From NCBI RefSeq assembly GCF_958439165.1, contig NZ_OY288133.1:1-64000 (forward strand): a stretch of 64,000 bases of DNA. Direction: 5' to 3'. This stretch comes from an uncultured Hydrogenophaga sp. (lineage in GTDB: Bacteria; Pseudomonadota; Gammaproteobacteria; Burkholderiales; Burkholderiaceae_C). The notes beneath the pieces are model-generated. The model saw nothing but the letters and a program-made list of their open reading frames with translations, had not been told where the DNA came from and ran no database searches. A program made the translations under genes and the position numbers. Below are positions 8,366 through 16,018 of the stretch, piece after piece; position 1 is the first letter of the stretch, and each line of letters starts with the position of its first letter.

Positions 8366-9270
8366 TGCAGGCCACGCTGCAGGCACCGGGCGCACAGGCG
8401 CTCACCGGCATCGCCTTCCTGGTCACGGCGACCGCCTGCTTCGCGGTGCTGGACACCACGGTGAAGTATGTCGGGGCCTTCCTGCCGGTGCTGGTGGCGG
8501 TCTGGTTCCGCTATGTGTTCCAGGCGGTGCTGGTGTCGGCGGTGGTGTTGCCCCTGCGGGGGCGCAGCCTGCTGCGAACCGCACATCCCCGCTTCCAGCT
8601 GCTTCGCGGCTGCCTGTTGCTGCTGGTCAGCGTGCTGTCGTTCCTGAGCGTGCAGTACATGCCGGTGGGTGAATTCACGGCCATCGTCATGATCTCGCCG
8701 CTGGTGGTCACGCTGCTGGCGGCGCTGTTCCTGCATGAACGGGTCACGCCGATGCGCTGGCTGCTGGTGGCCGGCGGATTTGCGGGCGCGCTGATGGTGG
8801 TGCAGCCCGGCGGCGACGTGGTGGGCTGGGCCAACCTGCTGCCGCTGGTGATGGTGCTGCTGTACGCCGCCTTCCAGATCCTGACCAGCCGCATGGCCCG
8901 CACCGAGGACCCGATGACCATGCACTTCTACACCGGCTGGGTGGGGGCGGCGCTGTCCACCGCCATCCTGCCGCTGGTGTGGCAGGCCATTCCGGACGCC
9001 CGCACCTTCTGGCTGCTGTGCCTGATCGGCCTGATGGGCAGCATCGGCCACTTTCTGCTGATCCTGGCCTTTGCGCGCACCCCGGCGGCCACGCTCACAC
9101 CTTTCCTGTATGCCCAGATCGGCTTTGCCATGCTGTGCGGCTGGGCTGTCTTCGGCCATGTTCCCGGCCCCCTGGAGCTGGCCGGCATCGGCCTGATCGT
9201 GCTGTGCGGCGCCACCGCCAGCGTGCTGGCTTCGCGCAGCCGCCAGCCGATGGAACCGCCCGAGCCCTGA
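8365..9270 (+). CDS. DMT-superfamily (EamA) transporter
   Basis: 301 aa with about ten hydrophobic segments arranged as two five-helix EamA repeats. The first repeat contains the inner-membrane start FLVTATACFAVLDTTVKYV and the family pattern PLVVTLLAALFLHERVT near residue 112. The second ends with LAGIGLIVLCGATASV. The substrate cannot be read from sequence; family members export amino acids, nucleotides or other metabolites. Start and stop overlap or abut its neighbours, so it is co-transcribed with the PHP gene and the YciO-like gene. Confidence 0.88.
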   Translation: MQATLQAPGAQALTGIAFLVTATACFAVLDTTVKYVGAFLPVLVAVWFRYVFQAVLVSAVVLPLRGRSLLRTAHPRFQLLRGCLLLLVSVLSFLSVQYMPVGEFTAIVMISPLVVTLLAALFLHERVTPMRWLLVAGGFAGALMVVQPGGDVVGWANLLPLVMVLLYAAFQILTSRMARTEDPMTMHFYTGWVGAALSTAILPLVWQAIPDARTFWLLCLIGLMGSIGHFLLILAFARTPAATLTPFLYAQIGFAMLCGWAVFGHVPGPLELAGIGLIVLCGATASVLASRSRQPMEPPEP

Positions 9271-9279
9271 GGTGCAGCC

Positions 9280-9915
9280 GTGTCCCAGTTCTTCAGCGTC
9301 CACCCCGAGAACCCGCAGCCCCGGCTGCTGAAGCAGGCGGCCCAGCTGCTGCAGGACGGCGGCGTGATGGCCGTGCCCACCGACTCCAGCTACGCCCTGG
9401 TCTGCCACCTGGACGACAAGGCCGCGGCCGACCGGCTGCGCCGCATCCGCCAGGTGGACGACCGCCACCACCTCACCCTGCTCTGCCGCGACCTGAGCGA
9501 GCTGGCCAGCTATGCCAAGGTCGACAACCGGCAGTACCGGCTGCTCAAGGCCGCCACGCCAGGCCCCTACACCTTCATCCTCGAAGCCAGCAAGGAAGTG
9601 CCGCGCCGGGTGAGCCACCCCTCGCGCAAGACCATCGGCCTGCGGGTGCCCGACCATGAAGCCCTGCGATCGCTGCTGGAGCTGCACGGTGCCCCGCTGC
9701 TGGCCACCACGCTCATCCTGCCCGGCGACGACGGCCCCCTGAACGACCCCGAGGACATCCGCGACCGGCTGCAACACGATCTGGCCGGCGTCATCGACGC
9801 CGGCGCCTGCGCCCTGGAGCCCACCACCGTCATCGACCTCACACCCATGGGCACCGGCGGCGACCCCGAGGTGCTCCGTCAGGGCCAGGGCGAACTCGGC
9901 CGGCTCGGGCTCTGA
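9280..9915 (+). CDS. YciO/Sua5/YrdC-family threonylcarbamoyl-AMP synthase-like protein
   Basis: 211 aa with a GTG start at 9280. The N-terminal domain carries the YrdC pattern VPTDSSYAL (about 32-40), then RIRQVDDRHHLTLLCRDLSELA, PGPYTFILEAS and the conserved RVPDH. True Sua5/TsaC proteins make threonylcarbamoyl-AMP for the t6A modification of tRNA. This sequence resembles the YciO branch, whose role in t6A synthesis is less certain. The gene sits nine bases after the DMT transporter. Confidence 0.85.
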   Translation: MSQFFSVHPENPQPRLLKQAAQLLQDGGVMAVPTDSSYALVCHLDDKAAADRLRRIRQVDDRHHLTLLCRDLSELASYAKVDNRQYRLLKAATPGPYTFILEASKEVPRRVSHPSRKTIGLRVPDHEALRSLLELHGAPLLATTLILPGDDGPLNDPEDIRDRLQHDLAGVIDAGACALEPTTVIDLTPMGTGGDPEVLRQGQGELGRLGL

Positions 9916-9929
9916 TCACCCGGCTCTGG

Positions 9930-9941
9930 GACAATCCCCCG
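9930..9941 (+). promoter_or_regulatory. -10 box placed for a leaderless transcript of the site-2 protease gene
   Basis: GACAAT at 9930-9935 is followed by six bases (CCCCCG) and the ATG at 9942. This repeats the geometry at 7499-7510 and, with no Shine-Dalgarno, suggests a leaderless mRNA for the protease/trpS unit. The box matches the TANNNT consensus imperfectly. Confidence 0.35.
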
Positions 9942-10610
9942 ATGGACCTCGCCCTCATCATCCAGACGATCACGCTGTACGCGATACCGGTGCTGTTCGC
10001 CATCACGCTGCACGAAGCCGCCCACGGCTATGCGGCGCGCCACTTCGGCGACCCGACCGCCCACCTGCTCGGGCGCATCACCATCAACCCGATCAAGCAC
10101 ATCGACCCGGTCGGCACCATCGCCATGCCGCTGTTGCTGTACTTCGCCACCGCCGGCGCCTTCCTGTTCGGTTATGCCAAGCCGGTGCCTGTGAATTTCG
10201 GCCGGCTGCGCAACCCCAAGCGCGACATGATCTGGGTGGCCCTGGCCGGACCGGGTGCCAACCTGATCCAGGCCATCGGCTGGCTGGTGCTGCTGTACGG
10301 CCTGCTGGCCGCGGGTATCGATGAGCGCTTCTGGCTGCAGATGTGCCGTGCCGGCGTGACCGTCAACCTGGTCATGTTCGCGTTCAACCTGTTCCCGCTG
10401 CCGCCGCTGGACGGTGGCCGCATCCTGGTGGGCCTGCTGCCCTGGAAGCAGGCCGAGCTGGTGTCACGGGTCGAACCGTATGGCTTCTTCATCGTGCTGG
10501 CGCTGGTGGTGTCCGGCCTGGTCGGAACCTACTGGCTTCGCCCGCTGATGGACCTCACCCTGGGCGCCATCGAACTGCTGCTCACCCCGCTGCGGCTGCT
10601 CCTGTCCTGA
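9942..10610 (+). CDS. Site-2 protease family membrane metalloprotease (M50)
   Basis: 222 aa with about five to six membrane segments. Zinc ligands are visible in HEAAHGYAA (His24, Glu25, His28) and in the second motif FPLPPLDGGRIL (Asp157). The short form without a PDZ domain is common in bacteria; its substrates are unknown, and members cleave transmembrane proteins inside the bilayer. The conserved position directly upstream of trpS is typical of beta-proteobacteria. Confidence 0.92.
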   Translation: MDLALIIQTITLYAIPVLFAITLHEAAHGYAARHFGDPTAHLLGRITINPIKHIDPVGTIAMPLLLYFATAGAFLFGYAKPVPVNFGRLRNPKRDMIWVALAGPGANLIQAIGWLVLLYGLLAAGIDERFWLQMCRAGVTVNLVMFAFNLFPLPPLDGGRILVGLLPWKQAELVSRVEPYGFFIVLALVVSGLVGTYWLRPLMDLTLGAIELLLTPLRLLLS

Positions 10611-10635
10611 TCGATCCTTCCGTCATCCATCTTCC

Positions 10636-11928
10636 ATGCAACCTGTGCGCGTCCTCACCGGCATCACCACCTCCGGCACCCCCCATCTGGGCAACTATGT
10701 GGGCGCCATCCGCCCCACGGTGCGGGCCAGCCGGCTGGCCGAGGTGGAGAGCTTCTACTTCCTGGCCGATTACCACGCCCTCATCAAGACCGGCGACCCG
10801 GCGCGTGTGCAGCGCTCCACGCTGGAGATCGCCGCCACCTGGCTGGCCTGCGGGCTGGACCCGGAGAAGGTCACGTTCTATCGCCAGTCCGACATCCCCG
10901 AAATCCCCGAACTCTGCTGGCTGCTGACCTGCATCACCGGCAAGGGCCTGCTCAACCGGGCCCATGCGTACAAGGCGTCGGTCGACAAGAACACCGCTGC
11001 CGGCACCGAGCCGGACGACGGCGTGACCGCCGGCCTGTTCATGTACCCGGTGCTGATGGCGGCCGACATCCTGATGTTCAATGCCCACCAGGTGCCGGTG
11101 GGCCGCGACCAGGTGCAGCACATCGAGATGGCACGCGACATCGCGTCGAGCTTCAACCACCTCTACGGCGAGCACTTCACCCTGCCGGACGCCGCCATCG
11201 AGGCCCACGTGGCCACCCTGCCCGGGCTGGACGGCCGCAAGATGAGCAAGAGCTACGACAACACCATCCCGTTGTTCGTGCCGCGCGAGCAGCTGCGCAA
11301 GTTGATCATGGGCATCGTGACCGACTCGCGCCTGCCGGGCGAGCCGAAAGCCACCGAAGGCTCGGCCCTGTTCCAGCTCTACCAGGCGTTTGCCACCGAG
11401 ACCGAGACCGCCGAGCTGGCCCGCGCCTATGCCGAGGGCATCGCGTGGGGGGAGGCCAAGGAACGTCTGTTCGAGCGGCTGGACCGTGAGATCGCCCCGA
11501 TGCGTGCGGTCTACGACGAGCTGATGAAGGACCCGGGCCGCATCGAGTCGGTGCTGAAGCTCGGAGCCGCCAAGGCCCGTGCCACCGCGACGCCCTTCAC
11601 CGCCCGCCTGCGCCACGCGGTGGGCCTGCGCCCGCTGGACCAGGCCGTCGAGACCCGGCGCGCCAAAAGTCAGAAAGCGGCAGGGCCGGTGTTCAAGCAG
11701 TACCGGGAGGCCGACGGTCGCTTCCACTTCAAGCTCACCGACGCCCGAGGCACACTGCTGCTGCAAAGCCGAGGCTTCGAGGCGCCCCGCGATGCCGCCC
11801 AGGCCATGGCCCGCATCCAGCAGGAAGGCATGGCCGCGGTAGCCGCACTCGCTGCTTGCCTGGAGCCGGTGGCAGACACCGCGACCCTGGAAGCGGCGCT
11901 GGCAGCGCTGGCGGCCAACGCAGGATGA
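10636..11928 (+). CDS. trpS: Tryptophan--tRNA ligase with C-terminal extension
   Basis: 430 aa, about 90 residues longer than E. coli TrpRS. It charges tRNA-Trp using ATP. The class I HIGH-type motif is in TSGTPHLGNYVGAI (12-25) and KMSKS is at 202-206. After the catalytic and anticodon-binding parts, a linker precedes a segment near residues 350-390 (GRFHFKLTD, LLLQSRGF) that looks like a small DUF1508/YegP-like beta unit; related extensions are seen in other beta-proteobacterial TrpRS. The function of the extension is not clear from sequence. Confidence 0.95.
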   Translation: MQPVRVLTGITTSGTPHLGNYVGAIRPTVRASRLAEVESFYFLADYHALIKTGDPARVQRSTLEIAATWLACGLDPEKVTFYRQSDIPEIPELCWLLTCITGKGLLNRAHAYKASVDKNTAAGTEPDDGVTAGLFMYPVLMAADILMFNAHQVPVGRDQVQHIEMARDIASSFNHLYGEHFTLPDAAIEAHVATLPGLDGRKMSKSYDNTIPLFVPREQLRKLIMGIVTDSRLPGEPKATEGSALFQLYQAFATETETAELARAYAEGIAWGEAKERLFERLDREIAPMRAVYDELMKDPGRIESVLKLGAAKARATATPFTARLRHAVGLRPLDQAVETRRAKSQKAAGPVFKQYREADGRFHFKLTDARGTLLLQSRGFEAPRDAAQAMARIQQEGMAAVAALAACLEPVADTATLEAALAALAANAG

Positions 11929-12090
11929 ATGTCCTCCAAAGTGGTTACAAATCAACACCGCAGGACGCTGAAGTCCTCATTTGTCAGAAATAGGGACCAC
12001 TCCCGGGGCATTTATGGCCTTCAACCGGTCGTAAAACCACCACAATATCGCTATCCTGTCCCCTGAAGAATCGACTGACCACCACTTGCC

Positions 12091-12690
12091 ATGAGCATTT
12101 TTGTTATCGACGACCACCCCCTGATGCGCGAAGCCGTCGTGATGCTGCTTCGCCGCCTGCGTGGTTCGTCCACCCAGGTGGTGGAGCTGGAGCGGCTGGC
12201 GTCGGTCAGCAAGGCCATTGCCGAACACGGCGAGCCCGAGCTGGTCTGCCTTGACCTGAAACTGCCCGACACCAACGGCGTTTCAGGCGTGCGCGAAGTC
12301 CGCCAGATGCTCCCCGACACCTCGCTGATCGTGCTGTCGGCCTCGCCCTCTTCCGACTACGAAGACCTCGCCCGCGAAGCCGGCGCCGATGCCTACGTCG
12401 AAAAGTCGGCCGGTGCGGCCCAGATCGCCAAGGTCCTGCGGGAATTCCTGGCCGACGAAGGTGGCGACGACGAGAACGCGCCCACCATCCCCGACAAGCT
12501 GTCCAAACGCCAGCGCCAGCTGCTGGTCATGCTCGACCGCGGCCTGTCGAACCGGGACATCGCCGAGCAGCTCAGCATCAGCGAACACACGGTCAAGGTG
12601 CACCTGTGGCGCCTTTTCCGCCGCCTGAACGTCAAGAGCCGTTCGCAGGCCAGCCACCTGGCCCGGACCGCCGGTCTGCTCGACTCCTGA
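12091..12690 (+). CDS. NarL/LuxR-type response regulator
   Basis: 199 aa. The receiver domain (1-120) has acidic residues Asp7-Asp8, phospho-acceptor Asp55 in CLDLKLPD, a Ser at the switch position (LSAS) and Lys105. A linker (121-135) leads to a LuxR-type helix-turn-helix (137-199) with GLSNRDIAEQLSISEHTVKVHL. It is convergent with a histidine kinase 36 bases away, so the two probably form one system. The 162-bp gap after trpS contains a possible -10 (TATCCT at 12052) but no convincing -35. The target genes are not evident. Confidence 0.92.
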   Translation: MSIFVIDDHPLMREAVVMLLRRLRGSSTQVVELERLASVSKAIAEHGEPELVCLDLKLPDTNGVSGVREVRQMLPDTSLIVLSASPSSDYEDLAREAGADAYVEKSAGAAQIAKVLREFLADEGGDDENAPTIPDKLSKRQRQLLVMLDRGLSNRDIAEQLSISEHTVKVHLWRLFRRLNVKSRSQASHLARTAGLLDS

Positions 12691-12726
12691 ATCCCGGGTT
12701 TCGGGGCGTCCCTGGAACCTGCAGGA

Positions 12727-14172
12727 TCAGTTTCCGCTGTTGCCGTTTCGGAGCTGGCCGTCCACCGCCGTGGCACCAGCGCCGACCTCCTGCTGGGTGA
12801 ATGCCGGCAGCAGGACGCGAAACACGCTGCCCCGGTTGGCTTCCGAGTTCAGCGAAAGCTGGTATCCCATGAGCGACGTCAGCTTGGAGACGATGGTCAG
12901 GCCCAGACCCAGGCTGTCTTCGGTGCCCTGGTGCTGGGAAACACGGAAGAACTCCTGAAAGATCGCCTGCTGGTGCTCGCGCGCAATGCCCACGCCGGTG
13001 TCCCAGACCTCGAAGACCAGCATGTCGTCCCGGTGGCGCAGCCCCAGCAACACCCCACCGGCATGCGTGTGGCGCAAGGCGTTGGACAGCAGGTTGCCCA
13101 GGATGCGACGCAGCACCACCGGGTCGGACCACAACACGGTGGGCCGGGTGTAGGTGCGCAACCGGAGCCCCTTGCCCTGCGCCACCGGTTCGAACTGGAG
13201 CTGGAGGTCGGCGAACAGTTTCTCCACATCGACGTGCTGCAGATTGACCTTGTAGTTGCCGGCATCGATGCGGGTGAGGTCGAACAGCGAATCGAACAGT
13301 TCGTTGATGGCGCGGGTGGACTGCAGGATGCGCGGGGCGATTTCCCGCGCCATTTCAGGCTCGGTGGCCAGCCAGTCGGCGTACAGGCTCAGCGCGTGCA
13401 CCGGCTGGCGCAGGTCGTGCGCGGCCGATGCCAGAAACCGGTTCTTGGTGGCCACGGCGCGCAGCGAAGCGCGGGTCTGCAGCGTGAGCGAATCGATCAG
13501 CTCCTGGTTGGAGAACTGCAGCTCGAAGCTGGAGCGGTGCACCTGGTGCAGCCGCGCGCCGGCCACCATGATCAGAAACCAGAACACCACGATCAGCGCG
13601 CCAAACAGCAGGCCTTTCTGCAGGACGTCAGGCTGGTCGAGATGGATGGCTGTCAGGCTGACCACGGCCAGCAGCACCGACATCGTCAGGCTGTTGGCAT
13701 AACTCCGGAAAACGGGCAGGCAGGCGCTGAAGCCGGTCAGGTTGAGCAAACCTTGTCCCAGCACCACCACCGCGCACACGAACTGGGTGGTGATGCTGGT
13801 CTGCAGGTAGCTCAGGTACACAGGGCCGCCCCACAAAAGCGCCACGGCCGCCCAGGTCCAGCGGTACCGCTCGACGAACGCCAGCCGCTGCGGGCCGTCC
13901 ACATGGTCGTACTGCAGGCGGTAGAGCCCGATCAGCCGGTACCGATAGACCAGCGTGCCCAGCATCAGCAAGGTCCAGCCGACCAGCGCCGCGGTGTTGA
14001 CCTCTCCTGCCATCAGATAGACCAGTACCGGCATGGACACGCTCGCTGCCAGCAACGATGGCCCGACGTTGTCCATCAGGACGCCGATCAGTTGCGAATC
14101 CACCCACTGATCCCGAACTTCGGGAGAGGCAGGCATGTGCTGGTAGGTGGCGGGTTGGGTATCGACGAGCAT
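12727..14172 (-). CDS. Membrane sensor histidine kinase
   Basis: 481 aa from the ATG at 14172; longer in-frame starts would run into the tRNA gene. The N-terminus has about six to seven membrane helices (roughly 30-210) without a recognisable extracytoplasmic domain. The dimerisation domain carries AHDLRQPVHALSLYADW with His252. The ATPase domain has the N-box NLLSNALRHTH (Asn364), G1 DTGVGIA (391) and G2 LGLGLTIV (421-428). The HDLRQP variant is frequent in beta-proteobacterial kinases paired with LuxR-type regulators. The likely partner is the convergent response regulator at 12091-12690; the signal is unknown. Confidence 0.9.
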   Translation of the reverse strand: MLVDTQPATYQHMPASPEVRDQWVDSQLIGVLMDNVGPSLLAASVSMPVLVYLMAGEVNTAALVGWTLLMLGTLVYRYRLIGLYRLQYDHVDGPQRLAFVERYRWTWAAVALLWGGPVYLSYLQTSITTQFVCAVVVLGQGLLNLTGFSACLPVFRSYANSLTMSVLLAVVSLTAIHLDQPDVLQKGLLFGALIVVFWFLIMVAGARLHQVHRSSFELQFSNQELIDSLTLQTRASLRAVATKNRFLASAAHDLRQPVHALSLYADWLATEPEMAREIAPRILQSTRAINELFDSLFDLTRIDAGNYKVNLQHVDVEKLFADLQLQFEPVAQGKGLRLRTYTRPTVLWSDPVVLRRILGNLLSNALRHTHAGGVLLGLRHRDDMLVFEVWDTGVGIAREHQQAIFQEFFRVSQHQGTEDSLGLGLTIVSKLTSLMGYQLSLNSEANRGSVFRVLLPAFTQQEVGAGATAVDGQLRNGNSGN

Positions 14173-14253
14173 GGTCGCTGACGTTGGGGCGATGCATTGT
14201 CGCATCGGCCGACCGGATTCCAGCGAGCAAAAAATCGCACTGGCGCGTGCTGC

Positions 14254-14259
14254 TAGAAT
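14254..14259 (+). promoter_or_regulatory. -10 element of the tRNA-Ser gene
   Basis: TAGAAT lies 17 bases before the mature 5' end and is followed by a GC-rich discriminator (CGCGGGC), as often seen at stringently controlled stable-RNA promoters. The -35 region is A-rich and not a clear match. Confidence 0.55.
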
Positions 14260-14276
14260 CGCGGGCTTCGACACCC

Positions 14277-14368
14277 GGAGAGATGGCAGAGTGGTCGAAT
14301 GCACCGGATTCGAAATCCGGCGTACAGTTTTTGCTGTACCGAGGGTTCGAATCCCTCTCTCTCCGCCA
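14277..14368 (+). tRNA. tRNA-Ser(CGA)
   Basis: A complete class II tRNA. The acceptor stem GGAGAGA/TCTCTCC is at 14277-14283 and 14358-14364. The anticodon arm CGGAT-TCGAA-ATCCG presents CGA, which reads UCG serine codons. A long variable arm (GTACAG-TTTTT-CTGTAC) and the T-arm GAGGG-TTCGAAT-CCCTC follow. Discriminator G is at 14365 and CCA is encoded at 14366-14368. It sits between the histidine kinase start and a terminator. Confidence 0.97.
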
Positions 14369-14377
14369 ACGATTCTG

Positions 14378-14404
14378 AAGCCCCTGCCCTGCAGGGGCTT
14401 TTTT
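14378..14404 (+). terminator. Rho-independent terminator of tRNA-Ser
   Basis: A ten-base-pair stem AAGCCCCTGC/GCAGGGGCTT with a three-base loop is followed by a T-run, nine bases downstream of the CCA end. Confidence 0.92.
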
Positions 14405-14427
14405 GTTGGGCGAAACCGAGGTGTCCG

Positions 14428-14772
14428 TCAGCGATCGTCGCTTCGTGGTCCGAGCAGCAAAGCTTGCACATCTCCTTTGCAGCGAGCACTCTCGATCAGC
14501 AAGTAGACGCACAGGAAAGGCGTTCCACCCACGAAGGCCAGCAGGGAGAGCGCGATGCCTCCTGCGCTGAAGCGATGCCGCCAGGCAACCCACATCGCCG
14601 AAAACATCAACATGAACAAGAAGTCGAGATTGAACTGACCTGACCAGCTCAGCCGTGCGATCTCGCCAAAGAAGATCCCGGCGAAGTCCGTGCCGTGACG
14701 AGAAATGACGAAGCCGGTGTAGGCGACGAAGACAGACAGAACGAACGCAAGGAACAGACGAAGCAGGAGCAT
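14428..14772 (-). CDS. Small membrane protein of unknown function (DUF2834-like)
   Basis: 114 aa with three predicted membrane helices: residues 1-24 (LLLRLFLAFVLSVFVAYTGFV), about 46-65 (FNLDFLFMLMFSAMWVAW) and about 72-95. The pattern of a helix with LDFLF, a charged turn, then a Gly/Pro helix ending in LCVYLLIES resembles the DUF2834 family, which has no known function. It is divergent from the MmyB-type regulator starting at 14897, with 124 bp between them, so it may be that regulator's target. This is inference. Confidence 0.65.
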   Translation of the reverse strand: MLLLRLFLAFVLSVFVAYTGFVISRHGTDFAGIFFGEIARLSWSGQFNLDFLFMLMFSAMWVAWRHRFSAGGIALSLLAFVGGTPFLCVYLLIESARCKGDVQALLLGPRSDDR

Positions 14773-14896
14773 GTGCGAACGACAGTTGGAGCAGGAAGGA
14801 ACCCGGTGGGTGGCGTAGATGGCGGTCAGCCGGGTCAGGCAAGATCAAGCGTAGTCCCAGGCCTGAATGGTTTCAATTACTTCAGAAGTCATTGCC

Positions 14897-15817
14897 ATGA
14901 AACGATCCGATGAAGCACCGACCTCAGCGCCGCGGACAAGCTCAGCAACAGCGGGGCGAACCGCCGAGACTGCTGCGTTCGGTGACCTGTTGAGGACCTG
15001 GCGTACCACCAGGCGCTACACGCAGCTCGGATTGGCAGAAGAGACCCAGGTGTCGCAGCGCCACCTGAGCTTTCTGGAGTCAGGTCGAGCAAGACCAAGC
15101 CGGGAGATGGTCACGCATCTGGCGCTCGCACTGGGAGTGCCGCTGCGGGAGCAGAATAAGCTGCTGGTGGCCGCCGGTTATGCCCCGTCCTACCGCGAGC
15201 GGGACCTGAAAGACGCGGACATGGCCGCGATACGGCAGGCACTCGACTCGACCTTGCAGCACCATGAACCGTACCCGGCGCTCGTGATCGATCGGCAATG
15301 GAATGTCGTGATGCACAACGCTGCGGTGAACAGGCTCATCGCGTTGGTGGGCGATCCCCCAGCGGTGTGGGAGCGGGTCGATCCATCGGGTCGTCAGAAC
15401 CTGATGCGGCTGACGATGCATCCGGATGGTCTGCAACCGCTGGTAGCCGACTGGTCCAGTACCGCCGCAGCCATCCTGGCACGCCTGGCATTCGAGGTCC
15501 GGGCCAATCCAGCCAACATGGGACTGCGGGCGCTACTCGCTGACCTGCGAAGCCTTCCAGGTGTGCGTGGCCTGGAAAACAGCTCGATCACGCCGGCGAG
15601 CATGGAGGTACCGGTTCTCTCTCTCAAGCTGCGAAGTGAGGGGCTGACGCTGGAGCTCTTTTCGATGATCTGCACTTTTGGTGCGGCCATGGACCTGACA
15701 GCGGACGAACTGCGATTGGAACTGCTGTTTCCTTCAGACGAGACCACAGCCTTGTTCCTTCGTACCCAGCAGCAGAAGGCAGCGGTTCGACCAGCCCAGT
15801 CCCCGGGAACAGGTTGA
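14897..15817 (+). CDS. XRE-type regulator with MmyB-like ligand-binding domain
   Basis: 306 aa. An N-terminal helix-turn-helix (about 27-85) contains TQLGLAEETQVSQRHLSFLESGRARPS. The C-terminal two thirds match the MmyB-type domain, with PALVIDRQWNVVMHN and a late segment TFGAAMDLTADELRLELLFPSDE. MmyB-type proteins are thought to bind small hydrophobic ligands and often control a divergent neighbour. Here the divergent gene is the small membrane protein at 14428-14772. ATG 14897 is used because the sequence upstream lies in the intergenic region. Confidence 0.88.
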   Translation: MKRSDEAPTSAPRTSSATAGRTAETAAFGDLLRTWRTTRRYTQLGLAEETQVSQRHLSFLESGRARPSREMVTHLALALGVPLREQNKLLVAAGYAPSYRERDLKDADMAAIRQALDSTLQHHEPYPALVIDRQWNVVMHNAAVNRLIALVGDPPAVWERVDPSGRQNLMRLTMHPDGLQPLVADWSSTAAAILARLAFEVRANPANMGLRALLADLRSLPGVRGLENSSITPASMEVPVLSLKLRSEGLTLELFSMICTFGAAMDLTADELRLELLFPSDETTALFLRTQQQKAAVRPAQSPGTG

Positions 15818-16018
15818 TTTGGCCACCGGAACGAACTGGCCCCGAAACACGGCCCAGTTCCAGGAATCAGGCGCAGCTGATTTCGCTTCAGGAGAGGAGA
15901 TCCGTGCCGATAGTCACGCCGTGGCTTCCGGCGCTCCCAAGTCAGGTGATCTGGGTGTCCCGCGCAACGTCAACAGCCCGATCCATCCTTCCAGACAGCA
16001 CAACAACCGAGTCGTCCC

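Noticed and set aside
12727..14304. Longer start for the histidine kinase at 14304
   Set aside because: It would read through the tRNA-Ser gene; the first start outside the tRNA with a sensible N-terminus is 14172.
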